A DNA stretch of 64,000 nucleotides from PALSA-894 sp034669145. GTDB taxonomy: Bacteria; Pseudomonadota; Alphaproteobacteria; Rhizobiales; Xanthobacteraceae. The stretch is taken from the NCBI GenBank assembly GCA_034669145.1, contig JAXDNY010000223.1, forward strand, positions 3,978 through 67,977, written 5' to 3'. This document shows positions 55,324 to 63,616 of the stretch, in pieces. The position numbers were made by a program, and so were the translations under genes. Within the stretch, counting starts at the first letter, position 1; every line of letters begins with the position of its first letter. A model generated the notes under the pieces. It was not told the DNA's origin and made no database searches. It worked only from the letters and a program-made list of their open reading frames with translations.

Positions 55324-55684
55324 GGTCCGTGCTCCGTGTGAAACCGGTCGGGCCTAATGAAATTATTTTCTCTTCTGGGGCAAGAACCGCAGAAAAATAA
55401 GAAGATTGTTCCGGTATTGGTGCCAAATGGCCGGTTTTCCTTCCAAGTTTCGCCGATCCCGGAGAAGCCGGACTGACGGTTTTTTGGGCAATGTGACCGG
55501 AGAACCTTGTCCCTCTCCCCGCCTGCGGGGAGAGGGTGGCGAGACGCGGAGCGTCGAGCCGGGTGAGGGGGACTCTCGATAGGTCTAGTTCGTGGAAAGC
55601 CCCCCTCACCCGGATCGCTGCGCGATCCGACCTCTCCCCGCAAGCGGGGAGAGGTAAGGGGGAGAGAGCAGGGCTGCGCATGGC
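55324..55684 (-). other. Intergenic region with possible internal promoter and palindromic repeat
   Basis: The 361 bases between the Fe-S/FNR reductase gene and the 45-residue gene hold a GC-rich palindromic repeat (55511-55654). Nearer the small gene there is an AT-rich stretch (55356-55410, with AAATTATTTTCTCTTC). The AT-rich part is the only plausible place for a promoter driving the downstream sulfur genes (small protein, transporter, cysJ, cysI), but I cannot fix -35/-10 boxes. Confidence 0.4.
55511..55654. repeat. GC-rich palindromic repeat, second copy
   Basis: Two strong hairpins flank a spacer: CCCTCTCCCCGCCTGC with its inverted partner at 55511-55536, and CCTCTCCCCGCAAGCGGGGA at 55631-55650. 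The same core occurs at 51691 and 60361. The TGAGGGGG and CCCCCTCACCC segments in the middle also pair with each other. Confidence 0.78.
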
Positions 55685-57292
55685 TCAATAGACGTCCTGC
55701 TGGTAGCGGCCCTGCTTCTTCAGGTCCGCCACGAAGGAAATCGCCTGATCGGCCGAGCGTGCGCCGTGCTGCGCCACGATGTCGACGAGCGCGCGCTCGA
55801 CGTCCTTGGCCATGCGCTTGCCGTCGCCGCAGACGTAGACATGCGCGCCATCGGCGAGCCAATGCCACAGATCGCGGCCGACCTCGCGCATGCGGTCCTG
55901 CACGTAGAATTTTTCCGTGCCGTCGCGCGACCAGGCGAGCGAGAGGCGCGTGAGCACGCCCTTCGCCTTCATGCCGGCGAACTCGTCCTCATAGAAGAAA
56001 TCGCAGGCCGAGCGCTGATGGCCGAAGAACAGCCAGTTGCGGCCTTTCGCCTTCACCGCCATGCGCTCGTGCAGGAAGGCGCGGAAAGGAGCGACCCCGG
56101 TGCCGGGGCCGATCATGATGATCGGCGTTTGCGGATCGGCGGGAAGGCCGAAGGCGTGCGCCTTCTGCACATGGACTTTCAGCGCGGCATTTGGCGGCAC
56201 GCGCTCGCCGAGGAAGGTTGAGGCGACGCCGAGGCGCTGCCGTTTTGCGATTTTGTAGCGCACGGTGTCGACGGTGAGCGCGACGCGGCCGGGATCGACC
56301 TTCGGCGAGGACGCAATCGAGTAGAGCCGCGGCTGCAAGGGATCGAGCGCCTCGATGAAGGCTTCCGGGTCGGGGCGGATGCCGGGGAATTTCTCGATTG
56401 CGGCGAGCACGTCGAGCGCTGCCGCATCGCCGTCGGGGTCTTCGCCCGCGGCAAGCGCCTTCGCCTTCTGCCGCCGCGCGCCGCCGGTGAGATACGAATA
56501 GAGCTGGAACAGCATGTCGGGTGCGGGCGACAGCGACACACCGTCGATGAGAACTTCGCGCAGCGTGCGGCCGCCGATCGGGAAATCTGCCGGCGCGCCG
56601 AGCGCCATCATGACGGCCTCGACCAGCGCGGGATCGTTGGTGGGGAAAATGCCGAACGAGTCGCCGACCGTGTAGTCGAGGCCGGTGCCGGCGAGATCGA
56701 TCTCGATGTGGAAGGTTTCTTTCTCCGAGCCGGACTTGTTCAGGCGTGTGCGCGACAGGAACGTGCCGGTCGCGGGATTGTCGCGCGAGATAGCGCTCGG
56801 TGCTGCCGGCTCGGCGGCAACTTTCACCGCAGGCGCTAAGACGGGCGCCTTGCCGACCTCTTCGTACAGCGATTTGAGCATGCGGGCGGTTTCCTTGCCG
56901 CCCGGTACGCACAGGTTCAGCCGCTCTTCTTTTTTGGTGACAATGAGGTTGGAATAGTCCTCGCAATTGTAGCCGCACTGGCCGCAGTCCTGCTGCGCCA
57001 TCGCGGCCATCATCCGGCGGCGCAGCGGCTTGCCTTCGGCAAGCTTCATGCGGTCCGGCATCGGCATGGCCTGGTCGTGCCACGGCGCTTCGCCCGAGTC
57101 GGTATCGCCGAATTCGTTGGTGGCGCCCGGCATCAGCGCGGCGCTCGCCTCGGGCGAGAGCGCGGTCACGCCCGCGCCATCGAGCGAGACGAGGCCCGCG
57201 AAGAAGCCGTTCAGCCATGCGCGCTGCTCGTCGGAGAACGGCGCAGTTTCGGGAACCAGCGAGGGGATCGGCGGCGCGACGGTCTGGCTCAT
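55685..57292 (-). CDS. CysJ-like FAD/NADP reductase with an N-terminal Fe-S domain instead of flavodoxin
   Basis: This 535-residue protein shares the CysJ FAD domain (KETFHIEIDLAGTGLDYTVG, PRLYSIASSPKVDPG) and NADP domain (PIIMIGPGTGVAPFRAFLHE, WLFFGHQRSACDFFY, YVCGDGKRMAKDV) and the same terminal RYQQDVY. The flavodoxin domain is absent. In its place is a segment with Cys103, Cys106, Cys110 and Cys128 (DCGQCGYNC...LCVPGG), the pattern of the small [4Fe-4S] domain PF04060 seen in RnfB and acetyl-CoA synthase subunits. It starts inside the nirA stop (ATGA overlap), so it is probably the NADPH-dependent electron donor to NirA (inference). Residues 19-34 (FSDEQRAWLNGFFAGL) match the NirA N-terminus. 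Confidence 0.85.
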   Translation of the reverse strand: MSQTVAPPIPSLVPETAPFSDEQRAWLNGFFAGLVSLDGAGVTALSPEASAALMPGATNEFGDTDSGEAPWHDQAMPMPDRMKLAEGKPLRRRMMAAMAQQDCGQCGYNCEDYSNLIVTKKEERLNLCVPGGKETARMLKSLYEEVGKAPVLAPAVKVAAEPAAPSAISRDNPATGTFLSRTRLNKSGSEKETFHIEIDLAGTGLDYTVGDSFGIFPTNDPALVEAVMMALGAPADFPIGGRTLREVLIDGVSLSPAPDMLFQLYSYLTGGARRQKAKALAAGEDPDGDAAALDVLAAIEKFPGIRPDPEAFIEALDPLQPRLYSIASSPKVDPGRVALTVDTVRYKIAKRQRLGVASTFLGERVPPNAALKVHVQKAHAFGLPADPQTPIIMIGPGTGVAPFRAFLHERMAVKAKGRNWLFFGHQRSACDFFYEDEFAGMKAKGVLTRLSLAWSRDGTEKFYVQDRMREVGRDLWHWLADGAHVYVCGDGKRMAKDVERALVDIVAQHGARSADQAISFVADLKKQGRYQQDVY

Positions 57293-59043
57293 TCGCCTGC
57301 CTCCGCGTCGAACATGGCTTTCAGCGCCTCGGTCTCATGGCGCTGGCTGAACGCGAGGAAAGTCTCATTGCCGTCGCGATGCGCGAGATAACCTTTGAGG
57401 ATGCGCTCGACGGTGCGCGGCGCGTCCTCGGCCTTCACATCCCGGTAGATGTCGCGCGCCAGCGTCGCGTCCGGCCCGAAGCCGCCGCCGGCCAGCACGT
57501 GATAGCCGTCGACCGTGTCGCCCTCTTCGTTGATCGCGACACGCGCCGCGATCAGCCCGATGTCGCCGATGTAGTGCTGTGCGCAGGAATGATGGCAGCC
57601 GGTGAGATGGATGTTCACCGGCGTATCGAGCGTGACGCGCGGCTCGCACCACGCGGCGATCTCTTGCGCCTGCTCCTTGGTGTGCGCGGCGGAAAATCGG
57701 CAGCCGGTCGAGCCGGTGCAGGCGACGAGCCCGGCACGCAGGGCTGAGGCTTTCGTGGTGAGGCCCAGCGTCTCGATCGCAGCCTCGGCGAGCGCGACCT
57801 TGTCATCCGGCACGCCGGAGATGAGCAGGTTCTGCCACACCGTCAGACGAATATCGCCGTCGCCGAGATCGGCGGCGATCTTCGCGAGGCCGCGCATCTG
57901 CTGCACGGTGATCTTGCCGACCGGGAACACCACGCCGATCCAGTTGAGTCCGGCCTGCTTCTGCTTAGCGACACCGATATGCGCCGAGCGGTCGAACGTC
58001 GGACGCGGCTTGACGGCCTCGGCGGGAGCGCGCGTGAGCTTCTGTCCAAGCTTCTCCTCGACAGCGGAGAGGAATTTCTCAAAGCCCCAGGCGTCGAGCA
58101 CGTATTTGAGCCGCGCCTTGTTGCGGTTGGTGCGGTCGCCGTGCTCGATGAACACGCGCACGACGGCGTCGGCGATTTTGGTGGCGTCCTTCGGGCGCAC
58201 CAGTACGCCGGTGTCGCGCGCAAAATCGCGGTGCCCGGTGATGCCGCCGAGCACGAGACGAAACCAGATGCCCGGCGAGAGGCCGTGCCCGTCGAGCACC
58301 TCGACGGCCTGGAAGCCGATGTCGTTGGTGTCTTCCAGCACCGGAATGATGCCGCCGCCGTCGAAGCCGACATTGAACTTGCGCGGCAGGCCGTAGAGCG
58401 CGCGATCGTTCAGGATGTGGAAGTGCCATTCGCGCGCATAAGCGCGCGTATCGATCAGTTCTTGGGGGTCGATGCCGGCGGTGGGTGTGCCGGTCACGTT
58501 GCGGATGTTGTCGGCACCGGCGCCGCGCGACCACAGCCCGAGGCTCTCGATGCCTTCGACCACCTCGACCGCGTGCTTCGGCTCGATCTCGCGGATCTGC
58601 AAATTCGCACGCGTCGTCACATGCGCGTAGGGCCCGGCGCAGCGCTCCGCGAGATCGGCGACGCCCGCAAACTGCCAGTGCTTCAAAATGCCGTTCGGAA
58701 TGCGCAGCCGGCACATATAGGAGTCCTGCGCCGGCGCAACGTAGAACAGCCCGTAGTAGCGCCAGCGGAAATTGTCGGCGGGCTTGGGCGGCTCGTTCTT
58801 CTCGGCCTGTTCCTTCAGCCGGTCGTAGGCATCGAACGGATGCTGCTCGCGCTTGAATTTCTCCTGCTCGGCGAGCTTGCCGCCCGCGGCCGTGACGCGG
58901 TCTTGCGCCTTGAGATGGATCGCGTCGGGACCAACCGGCTCGCTCTTGCCGCCAACCGCGCCGCGCGTTGCGCGCGCCGCGTTGAGGCCCGACACGAAGC
59001 CTTCGAGATAGCGCTTCTGCTCTGGGCTGAAGTCGCCGGACAT
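57289..59043 (-). CDS. nirA: Siroheme nitrite reductase, NirA (ferredoxin-type)
   Basis: This 584-residue enzyme reduces nitrite to ammonium with six electrons. Siroheme/[4Fe-4S] ligands are C442, C448 (CTGSTGC), C483 and C487 (TGCHHSC). The half-domain motifs CAGPYAHVTTRANLQIREIE, NIRNVTGTPTAGIDPQELID and RDFARDTGVLVRPKDATKIA match NirA rather than CysI. It lacks the FAD domains of NirB, so it needs an external donor; the adjacent Fe-S/FAD/NADP protein, whose ATG overlaps its stop, is the best candidate. The N-terminus has the motif FSPEQKRYLEGFVSGL at 5-20. The start lies one base after the stop of the upstream FAD reductase gene. Confidence 0.93.
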   Translation of the reverse strand: MSGDFSPEQKRYLEGFVSGLNAARATRGAVGGKSEPVGPDAIHLKAQDRVTAAGGKLAEQEKFKREQHPFDAYDRLKEQAEKNEPPKPADNFRWRYYGLFYVAPAQDSYMCRLRIPNGILKHWQFAGVADLAERCAGPYAHVTTRANLQIREIEPKHAVEVVEGIESLGLWSRGAGADNIRNVTGTPTAGIDPQELIDTRAYAREWHFHILNDRALYGLPRKFNVGFDGGGIIPVLEDTNDIGFQAVEVLDGHGLSPGIWFRLVLGGITGHRDFARDTGVLVRPKDATKIADAVVRVFIEHGDRTNRNKARLKYVLDAWGFEKFLSAVEEKLGQKLTRAPAEAVKPRPTFDRSAHIGVAKQKQAGLNWIGVVFPVGKITVQQMRGLAKIAADLGDGDIRLTVWQNLLISGVPDDKVALAEAAIETLGLTTKASALRAGLVACTGSTGCRFSAAHTKEQAQEIAAWCEPRVTLDTPVNIHLTGCHHSCAQHYIGDIGLIAARVAINEEGDTVDGYHVLAGGGFGPDATLARDIYRDVKAEDAPRTVERILKGYLAHRDGNETFLAFSQRHETEALKAMFDAEAGE

Positions 59044-59044
59044 G

Positions 59045-60274
59045 TCAGGCCGCCATCAGCGGAGCGGGAATGCGCTCGGCGAGCGCGCGGCCGAACGCGA
59101 GATCGTCGCGAATACTTTCGATGCTCGCGCCCGAACGGATCAAATCGAGATACCAAAGGCCGTCGGCGGTATCGCCGAACAGCACCGCGCCGGTCAGGCG
59201 GCCGTCGGCGATGACGAGCTTTTTGTAGACGCCGAGCCCCGGGTCGGAGAGCACGATCTCTTCGGTGCCGGCGCTGCCGAGAAAGTCGCCCGCCGAGAAC
59301 ACGTTGACGCCGGAGACTTTCAGGTTGGCCGCGAGCACGCTGCCGGGATAGCGCGCTGCGCGTCCGGTGAGGTAGTCGGCCAGCACGCGCGCCTGCTCGT
59401 GCGCCGGCTCGACCAGCCCGTAGCAGATGCCGCGATGCTCGGCGCATTCGCCGATCGCGTGGATGCCCGCAATGTTTGTTTCGAGTGCGTCATCGACCAC
59501 GATGCCGCGGTTGATCGCGATGCCGGCGTCACGCGCCAAATCGGCGCTTGGCCTGATCCCGATCGCCACCACCACGGCGTCGGCCTCGATGGTGCGGCCG
59601 TCCTTTAGCACAACACCGTCGACTCGATCCTTGCCGCTGATCTCGGCGGTATCTGCCTTGAGCACGATTTCGACGCCCATGGCCTCGACCGCGCGCCGCA
59701 GCATCGCGGCGGCTTGGCGGTCGAGCTGGCGCTCCATCAGCCGGTCCATCAGGTGCAGCAGGGTGACGTGCGCGCCGGCTTTCGCGAGCCCGTAGGCGGC
59801 CTCCAGCCCGAGCAGTCCGCCGCCGATCACCACCACGCGGTCGCCCGCGCCCGCGCGATGCCAGATGGTGTGGATGTCGTTGATGTCGCGGAATGTGATG
59901 ACGCCGGGCAGCGACATGCCGGGGATCGCGGGCCGGATCGGCTGCGAGCCGGTGGCGAACACGAGCTTGGAGAATTCCAGTGACGCCCCATCCGCGAGCG
60001 TCACGCTGCGTGCCTTCGTGTCGATCGACGTCGCGCGGCAGCCGTAGCGCAGCGTGATGCCGCGATCGCGCCACCAGCGTTGCGGCTTCAGCTCGATGTC
60101 GGAGGACGCGACCTCACCGGCGAGCACCGACGACAGCAGCACGCGATTGTAGGCAAGCCGCGGCTCCGCGCCGACGACCGCGACCGCGTAGCGGCCGAGC
60201 GCGCAGGCGCTCAGCTCGTCGGCGAAGCGCGCCGCCGCCATGCCGTTGCCGATCACCACGAGGGGTTCGCTCAT
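59045..60274 (-). CDS. NAD(P)H/FAD oxidoreductase, NasB-like (NirB N-terminal type)
   Basis: This 409-residue flavoprotein has two Rossmann domains: FAD binding at LVVIGNGMAAARFADEL and NAD(P) binding at DRVVVIGGGLLGLEAAYGLA. It also has TDxxATGSQP-like (LVFATGSQPIRPAIPG) and ADAVVVAIGIRPSADLARDA motifs. The N-terminal style GNGMAAARFADEL is that of NirB/NasB reductases. It ends shortly after the C-terminal dimerisation-like region and has no Fe-S or siroheme domain. It probably passes electrons to the BFD-type [2Fe-2S] tail of NasA. Only one base separates its stop from the nirA start. ATG 60274 begins immediately at the FAD motif. Confidence 0.87.
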   Translation of the reverse strand: MSEPLVVIGNGMAAARFADELSACALGRYAVAVVGAEPRLAYNRVLLSSVLAGEVASSDIELKPQRWWRDRGITLRYGCRATSIDTKARSVTLADGASLEFSKLVFATGSQPIRPAIPGMSLPGVITFRDINDIHTIWHRAGAGDRVVVIGGGLLGLEAAYGLAKAGAHVTLLHLMDRLMERQLDRQAAAMLRRAVEAMGVEIVLKADTAEISGKDRVDGVVLKDGRTIEADAVVVAIGIRPSADLARDAGIAINRGIVVDDALETNIAGIHAIGECAEHRGICYGLVEPAHEQARVLADYLTGRAARYPGSVLAANLKVSGVNVFSAGDFLGSAGTEEIVLSDPGLGVYKKLVIADGRLTGAVLFGDTADGLWYLDLIRSGASIESIRDDLAFGRALAERIPAPLMAA

Positions 60275-60360
60275 TGCAACTCCGTCGGACCGCCAAACTC
60301 GTCGCCCGCATCGTTGCGGTCCTCGGGTGCCGCGCCGTTGCGGCGGCTTCTTTCTTGCTT

Positions 60361-60498
60361 CCCCTCTCCCCGTTTACGGGGAGAGGGTGCTGAGCGGACG
60401 GAGTCCGCGAAGCGGATGAGGGGCTTCACCTTGTTAGTCCCGGCCCCTCACCCGGCTCGCTTCGCTCGCCACCCTCTCCCCGCTTCGCGGGGCGAGGG
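60361..60498. repeat. GC-rich palindromic repeat, third copy
   Basis: CCCCTCTCCCCG at 60361-60372 pairs with CGGGGAGAGG at 60378-60387, and a second hairpin lies around CACCCTCTCCCCGCTTCGCG at 60471-60490. A GCTCGCTTCGCTCGCC element lies between them. It sits between nrtD and the FAD reductase gene, again inside the cluster. Confidence 0.77.
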
Positions 60499-60509
60499 AA
60501 AAGAAAGCA

Positions 60510-61304
60510 TCACGCCGCCTCCACGAAGCGATGGCGCTCGTAGAGGAATTCGAGCACGCGCTGGCGGCATTTGAGGTAGGTCGGATCGGCCGCGAGCGAG
60601 AGCCGCTTGCGCGGGCGCGCGAGCGGCACGTCGAGCACTTCGCCGATGCGCGCCGACGGCCCGTTGGTCATCATCACGATGCGGTCGGACAGCAGCACCG
60701 CCTCGTCGACGTCGTGCGTGATCATCAGCACGGTGTTGCCGAGCTTGGCGTGGATCGCCATCACCGAGTCCTGCAGGTGCGCGCGGGTGAGCGCGTCGAG
60801 TGCGCCGAACGGCTCGTCGAGGAGGAGCACCTTCGGCTCCATCGACAGCGCGCGTGCGAGGCCGACGCGCTGCTTCATGCCGCCGGAGATTTCCGCCGGG
60901 CGCTTGTCCTTCGCGTGCGCCATCTGCACGAGATCGAGGTTGTGCATCACCCAGTCGTGCCGTTCGGCGCGCGACTTCTTTCCGGAAAACACCTTGTCGA
61001 CCGCGAGCCGCACGTTGTCGTAGACGGTGAGCCAGGGCAGCAGCGAGTGGTTCTGGAACACGACCGCGCGGTCCGGTCCCGGATCGTTGACCTCGCGGTT
61101 CTCCAGCAGCACGCCGCCGAGGGTCGACTGCACGAGCCCCGCCACGATGTTGAGCAGCGTGGATTTTCCGCAGCCCGAATGGCCGATGATCGACACGTAG
61201 TCGCCCTTGTCGATCGTCAGCGTGATGTCGTGCAGCACCTCGGTTTCCTGCGCACCGCGGGAGAAGGTCTTGGAGAGGTGATCGATTTGCAGATAGGCGG
61301 TCAT
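60510..61304 (-). CDS. nrtD: Nitrate ABC transporter ATP-binding protein
   Basis: This 264-residue ATPase has Walker A (GHSGCGKST, residues 41-49), Q-loop (VVFQNHSLLPWLTVYDNV), signature ISGGMKQR (139-146), Walker B (VLLLDEP) and the switch His in LMITHDVDEAVLLSDR. FQNHSLLPWLTVYDNV is typical of the NrtD/NrtC-SsuB-TauB clade. With NrtB and NrtA it powers uptake of nitrate, or a related oxyanion such as nitrite or cyanate. No NrtC-type ATPase fused to a binding domain is present, so the transporter is probably a homodimer of this subunit. ATG 61304 lies 11 bases after the nrtB stop. Confidence 0.9.
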   Translation of the reverse strand: MTAYLQIDHLSKTFSRGAQETEVLHDITLTIDKGDYVSIIGHSGCGKSTLLNIVAGLVQSTLGGVLLENREVNDPGPDRAVVFQNHSLLPWLTVYDNVRLAVDKVFSGKKSRAERHDWVMHNLDLVQMAHAKDKRPAEISGGMKQRVGLARALSMEPKVLLLDEPFGALDALTRAHLQDSVMAIHAKLGNTVLMITHDVDEAVLLSDRIVMMTNGPSARIGEVLDVPLARPRKRLSLAADPTYLKCRQRVLEFLYERHRFVEAA

Positions 61305-61315
61305 GGCGTGTGCTT

Positions 61316-62230
61316 TCAGTTGGCCGCAGTGCCGCGCGTGACGATGGTCGCGAGCAGGGCGACGATGCGGTCGAGCACGAAGCCGATCAGCCCGATGTAG
61401 ACGAGCGCCACGACGATGTCGGAGAGGCGCGAGGAATTCCACGCGTCCCAGATGAAGAAACCGATGCCGACGCCGCCGGTGAGCATTTCGGCGGCGACGA
61501 TCGCGAGCCACGACAAGCCGATGCCGATGCGCAGCCCCGTGAAGATGTAGGGTGCGGCCGACGGGATCATGATCTTGACGAAGAACTCGAAGTGATTGAG
61601 CCGCAGCACCGCGGCCACGTTGCGATAGTCCTGCGGGATGTTGCGGATGCCGACCGCGGTGTTGATGATGATCGGCCACACCGAGGTGATGAAGATCACG
61701 AAGATCGCGGAAGGCTGGCTATCGCGGAACGCGGCGAGCGAGATCGGCAGCCAGGCGAGCGGCGAGATGGTGCGCAGCACCTGGAAGATCGGGTCGAGCC
61801 CACGCATCGCCCAGACCGACTGGCCGATGATGGTGCCGAGCATCACGCCGATGACGCTTGCGAGCCCGTAGCCGATCATCACGCGCTGCAGCGATACGAG
61901 CACGCGCCAGCCGAGACCGATGTCCTGCGGGCCGGCGACGAAGAACGGATCGGTGATGAGATCGCGCGCCTCGCTCCAGATCTTGGTCGGCGAGGGGAGC
62001 GTCGCGCCCGGCCGCGAGCAGAGGATCTGCCAGACGGCCAGGATCAGCGCGAGCATGATGAGTGGCGGAAGGACGCGCGCCGCGACGGCGTTCACCTTTG
62101 GCCAAACCTTGCTGGCAAGGCTCGCCTTCGGAAGATTGAGCCGCAGCACGGAGCCGCCGGGCGTGGCCGGCAAGGGGCGTGGTGCGGGCATCGCGGCGGC
62201 CGCTTCGGACTTGAGCAGGGGCATGTTCAT
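61316..62230 (-). CDS. nrtB: Nitrate ABC transporter permease
   Basis: This 304-residue inner-membrane permease has about six helices, starting with LPPLIMLALILAVWQIL. The permease signature loop is RTISPLAWLPISLAAFRDSQPSAIFVIF and the coupling EAA region AAVLRLNHFEFFVKIMIPSAAPYIFTGL. WxIIINTAVGIRNIPQDYRNVA matches NrtB/TauC-type permeases. ATG 62230 follows GGAGAAGCCG on the coding strand; a further ATG two codons on is possible. It is 51 bases after the nrtA stop, in the order nrtA-nrtB-nrtD. Confidence 0.9.
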   Translation of the reverse strand: MNMPLLKSEAAAAMPAPRPLPATPGGSVLRLNLPKASLASKVWPKVNAVAARVLPPLIMLALILAVWQILCSRPGATLPSPTKIWSEARDLITDPFFVAGPQDIGLGWRVLVSLQRVMIGYGLASVIGVMLGTIIGQSVWAMRGLDPIFQVLRTISPLAWLPISLAAFRDSQPSAIFVIFITSVWPIIINTAVGIRNIPQDYRNVAAVLRLNHFEFFVKIMIPSAAPYIFTGLRIGIGLSWLAIVAAEMLTGGVGIGFFIWDAWNSSRLSDIVVALVYIGLIGFVLDRIVALLATIVTRGTAAN

Positions 62231-62281
62231 CGGCTTCTCCGTCGCGAGAAAGGGGCGGGCCGAGCGAGCGGCCCGCCGCAA

Positions 62282-63589
62282 TCACACTTCAACGCGCTTG
62301 ATGGACAGGCTCTTGAGATACGCGGCGGGGTTCTCCGGGTCGAACACCTTGCCGTCGAAGAATGTCTCCTTGCCGCGCGATGTGCTCGCGGGGATGTCGG
62401 CGGCCGGCACCGACAAGGCCTTCGCGGCCTCGCGCCACAGGTCCTCGCGGTTGACCTTGTCGACCAGCGCCTTGACGTCGGTCGAGTTCTCGAATTTGCC
62501 CCAGCGGATGTCTTCGGTGACGAACCACGCGTCATGGCTCTTGAACGGATACGAGGCGTGCTCGCTCCAGAACTTCATGTATTCGCGGGTGCCCTTGGCG
62601 ACGCGGCCGTTGCCGTAGTTGATGTCCCCCTTGAGGCGGCCGGTGATGTCGGCGACGGGCACGTTGAACCATTGCCGCTTGCCGACGATCGCGGCGAGCT
62701 CGTCCTTGTTCTCCATTTTCTCGCACCACTGCTGCGCTTCCATCACGGCCATCAGGATGGCTTTGGCGGCATTCGGATTCTTGTCGACCCAGGCGGCGCG
62801 CAGCCCGAGCGCCTTTTCGGGATGCTTCGACCAGACTTCGCCGGTGGTGCACGCGGTGAAGCCGATGCCCTGGTTGACGAGCTGTTCGTTCCACGGCTCG
62901 CCGACGCAGAACGCGTCCATGTTGCCGACCTTCATGTTCGCCACCATTTGCGGCGGCGGCACCACGATGGTGGCGATGTCCTTGTCGGGATCGATGCCGC
63001 CGGCCGCGAGCCAGTAGCGGATCCACAGATCGTGCGTGCCGCCCGGGAAGGTCATTGCGACGTTGACCTTCTTGCCCTCCGCGATCTTCTTCGCGAATGC
63101 GGCCTTCAGCGGCGAGGCGTCGTTGGTGACCTTGAGGTCCTTGTATTCCTGCGCGACCGAGATCGCCTGCGCATCGAGGTTGAGGCGCGCCAGCAGGTAC
63201 ATCGGCGTCGGCACGTTGTTCTGCGTCACCTTGCCGGTGGAGATCAGGTAGGGCATCGGCGAAAGGATGTGCGCGCCGTCGATGCCGTTGTTCTCGGAGC
63301 CGAGCACGAGATTGTCGCGCGTCGCGCCCCATGAGGCCTGCTTGGCGACCTCGACGTCGGGCACGCCGTGCTTGGCGAAGAGGCCTTTCTCCTTGGCGAT
63401 CACCAGCGCGGAGGCATCCATCAGCGCGATGTAGCCGAGGATCGCCTTGGTGGTTTCCGGCGCAGCGGCCTGCGCGCCGGGAATGCCGAAGGGAAATTGC
63501 GCGCCGATCGCGGCCATCAACGCACTCGCCCCGGTGCTCTTTAGCAGCGTGCGCCGGGTCATACGGCCCGTCCCAGTTTTCATCGTCAT
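62282..63589 (-). CDS. nrtA: Nitrate/nitrite ABC transporter substrate-binding protein
   Basis: This 435-residue protein has a twin-arginine signal (MTRRTLLKSTGASALMAAIG, cut near AQA|AAPETT). The CmpA/NrtA fold follows: LGYIALMDASALVIAKEKGL, ASWGATRDNLVLGSENNGID, GAHILSPMPYLISTG, VAMTFPGGTHDLWIRYWLAA, MKVGNMDAFCVGEPWNEQLV. The residues around GATRDN and CVGEPWN form the oxyanion pocket in NrtA. It captures nitrate (possibly nitrite) in the periplasm for NrtBD. ATG 63589 is preceded by AGGGGAACG. It is the first gene of the cluster, behind a structured leader and sigma-54 promoter. Confidence 0.93.
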   Translation of the reverse strand: MTMKTGTGRMTRRTLLKSTGASALMAAIGAQFPFGIPGAQAAAPETTKAILGYIALMDASALVIAKEKGLFAKHGVPDVEVAKQASWGATRDNLVLGSENNGIDGAHILSPMPYLISTGKVTQNNVPTPMYLLARLNLDAQAISVAQEYKDLKVTNDASPLKAAFAKKIAEGKKVNVAMTFPGGTHDLWIRYWLAAGGIDPDKDIATIVVPPPQMVANMKVGNMDAFCVGEPWNEQLVNQGIGFTACTTGEVWSKHPEKALGLRAAWVDKNPNAAKAILMAVMEAQQWCEKMENKDELAAIVGKRQWFNVPVADITGRLKGDINYGNGRVAKGTREYMKFWSEHASYPFKSHDAWFVTEDIRWGKFENSTDVKALVDKVNREDLWREAAKALSVPAADIPASTSRGKETFFDGKVFDPENPAAYLKSLSIKRVEV

Positions 63590-63616
63590 GGCGGTGTCGT
63601 TCCCCTTTTCGCCAAC

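Noticed and set aside
61310..63334. A 674-codon plus-strand open frame across nrtB and nrtA
   Set aside because: It is antisense to two well-supported transporter genes and has the low-complexity Arg/Asp/His composition of a shadow frame.
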